A stretch of DNA of 49,624 nucleotides from Trichomonas tenax (Eukaryota > Parabasalia > Trichomonadida > Trichomonadidae). The stretch's first letter is position 1. Each line of letters opens with the position of its first letter. The translations under genes and the position numbers were made by a program. The stretch spans positions 1 through 49,624 of the forward strand of contig JALKBU010000308.1 in the NCBI GenBank assembly GCA_023091735.1. Reading direction: 5' to 3'. The notes below the pieces were generated by a model. It was given only the letters and a program-made list of their open reading frames with translations. It did not search any database and was not told where the DNA came from. This document shows positions 48,829 through 49,624 of this stretch, one piece after another.

Positions 48829-48919
48829 AAATGTTGGTCCAAAAATAAAATTTTATTTTTATCGCAGTCAAATATTTTATAAATATTTACTATAATTATG
48901 AATTTTTATTTTTATTAAA

Positions 48920-49624
48920 ATGATTCCTCAAAATTGGAACTATCGTAAGAAAAATACAACAGATAATATTCAGTGGATGCCTGTGGATAGAACTCCTAGA
49001 CCAAAACTTAGAGATGATCCCCTTTTAGAAAAATACAGAGATCAAATTCCTGAAGATATTGATGAACAACCTTCTAGTCGTGGATATACAGAATATTCAA
49101 ATGATTTATATAACACTATGATTAATTTAATTCTTAACCATAAAATGTAACTTCAAAAGGTTCCGGTAGCATCATCAAAAGCTACTGTTGGTAAATGGGC
49201 TGATAAAAAAGGTTACAGAGTTGATTATTCAGATGTAAATAAAGATGGTATTGATGATATTGTTGTTTATAATAAATCTGGTAAACCAATTATTATGAAT
49301 GTATATAAGTTAAAACCTTATGAATATGGTTTACATAATCAGTATTATACAGATAATCCATCACCAGAAGCACGTAAGAAGGTCACACTAAATGATTATA
49401 AGAAATCACTATTCACAAAAACTGAAGATCCAAATGATCCAAATCCATGGATAAATGCTATATATACACCGACAAAAACTGCTCAAAGTATTGAAATAGC
49501 TGGTTATAAGCTTAACTTCAAGCCAAAGTCCAAGATGTCTGTGTTTAGTGTATTTTGTAAACTTATTGCGCCATTAATTAAACAATATTGGGAAATGGGT
49601 GGAATACAACATTTATTCGGAGAA
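48920..49624 (+). pseudogene. Maverick ATPase-adjacent protein, one in-frame stop (cut by window edge)
   Basis: The ATG at 48920 opens a 76-codon frame ending at TAA 49148-49150, but the same frame then runs open to the end of the window (about 158 codons). It has a strand-rich segment with KDGIDDIVVYNKSGKPIIMN, and the last part has PSPEARKKVTLNDYKK. So one gene is interrupted by a single stop or a readable stop. The DVNKDGIDDIVVY loop resembles a calcium-binding DxNxDGxxD loop. No certain family; position next to the ATPase suggests a structural or assembly role in the element. Confidence 0.6.

Larger units (their letters stand above)
42236..49624. mobile_element. Maverick/Polinton element (partial, decaying; continues past the window)
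   Basis: It holds the defining gene set: protein-primed DNA polymerase B, a retroviral-type integrase and an A32-like packaging ATPase, plus small element-specific ORFs, in both orientations. The left boundary is tentative. AGTGTTCACACA at 42236 begins with the AG expected of Polinton termini and comes shortly before the first element coding sequence at about 42391, but the other terminus is outside the window, so the inverted repeat cannot be checked. T. vaginalis carries thousands of Mavericks. Codon use is more A+T-rich than in the host genes. Confidence 0.85.

Noticed and set aside
1..49624. Trichomonad introns (conserved GTAYGT ... ACTAACACACAG)
   Set aside because: I found no such 3' motif in the window, and the frames are continuous or broken by decay.

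Overview
The window reads as nuclear DNA of a parabasalid protist: a trichomonad, best matched to Trichomonas vaginalis or a close relative. The support is an A+T-rich sequence, intronless genes set closely together, very short leaders with a TCA-pyrimidine-W initiator (Inr) just before several ATGs, ankyrin and armadillo families typical of trichomonads, decayed polymorphic-membrane-protein-like genes, and a large Maverick/Polinton element. The species is an inference; no rRNA gene is present to confirm it.

Layout. 1-1085 and 12955-13640 are two inverted copies of a dispersed repeat. 1468-12854 holds an ankyrin protein, two tandem decayed beta-helix genes, GAR1, a zinc-knuckle protein, a 64-residue ORF, profilin, a broken armadillo gene and a coiled-coil protein. 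13759-24917 holds a divergent, inverted pair of discoidin-like genes, a maspardin-like hydrolase, a Bre1-like RING protein, an armadillo-like protein, a divergent Hsp70, a ubiquitin-like-domain protein and ribosomal protein uL22. 25420-39236 holds an ankyrin pseudokinase, a small gene split by a Mutator-like MITE, a Tul1-like membrane RING ligase, an SHIPPO-type axonemal protein, a LisH-like protein, a probable axonemal protein, an importin-beta-like karyopherin and an unknown small protein. 39699-41709 holds two inverted-repeat elements. From about 42240 to the end lies a decaying Maverick with protein-primed DNA polymerase B, integrase, packaging ATPase and small ORFs; only the ATPase frame is intact.

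The most unusual signal is at 9440-10280, between the 64-residue ORF and profilin. It is a strongly diverged tandem repeat with a period of about 251 bp. Each unit has two hairpins of different type (A and B) with bulge-free arms of 27-28 nt and loops mostly of 23-25 nt. Between copies the stem bases have changed in pairs (C-G to G-C, A-T to G-C, G.U to C-G) while pairing is kept, which suggests selection on a folded RNA or on a DNA palindrome. Similar but weaker hairpin series lie upstream of the importin gene and of the Bre1-like gene. I cannot name a known family for them.

The host genes are independently transcribed and do not form operons. They serve RNA modification (GAR1), translation (uL22), actin dynamics (profilin), nuclear transport, chromatin ubiquitylation (Bre1-like) and flagellar architecture. 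Some start codons in the analysis were moved to the first ATG where a reading frame opened at TTG or GTG.
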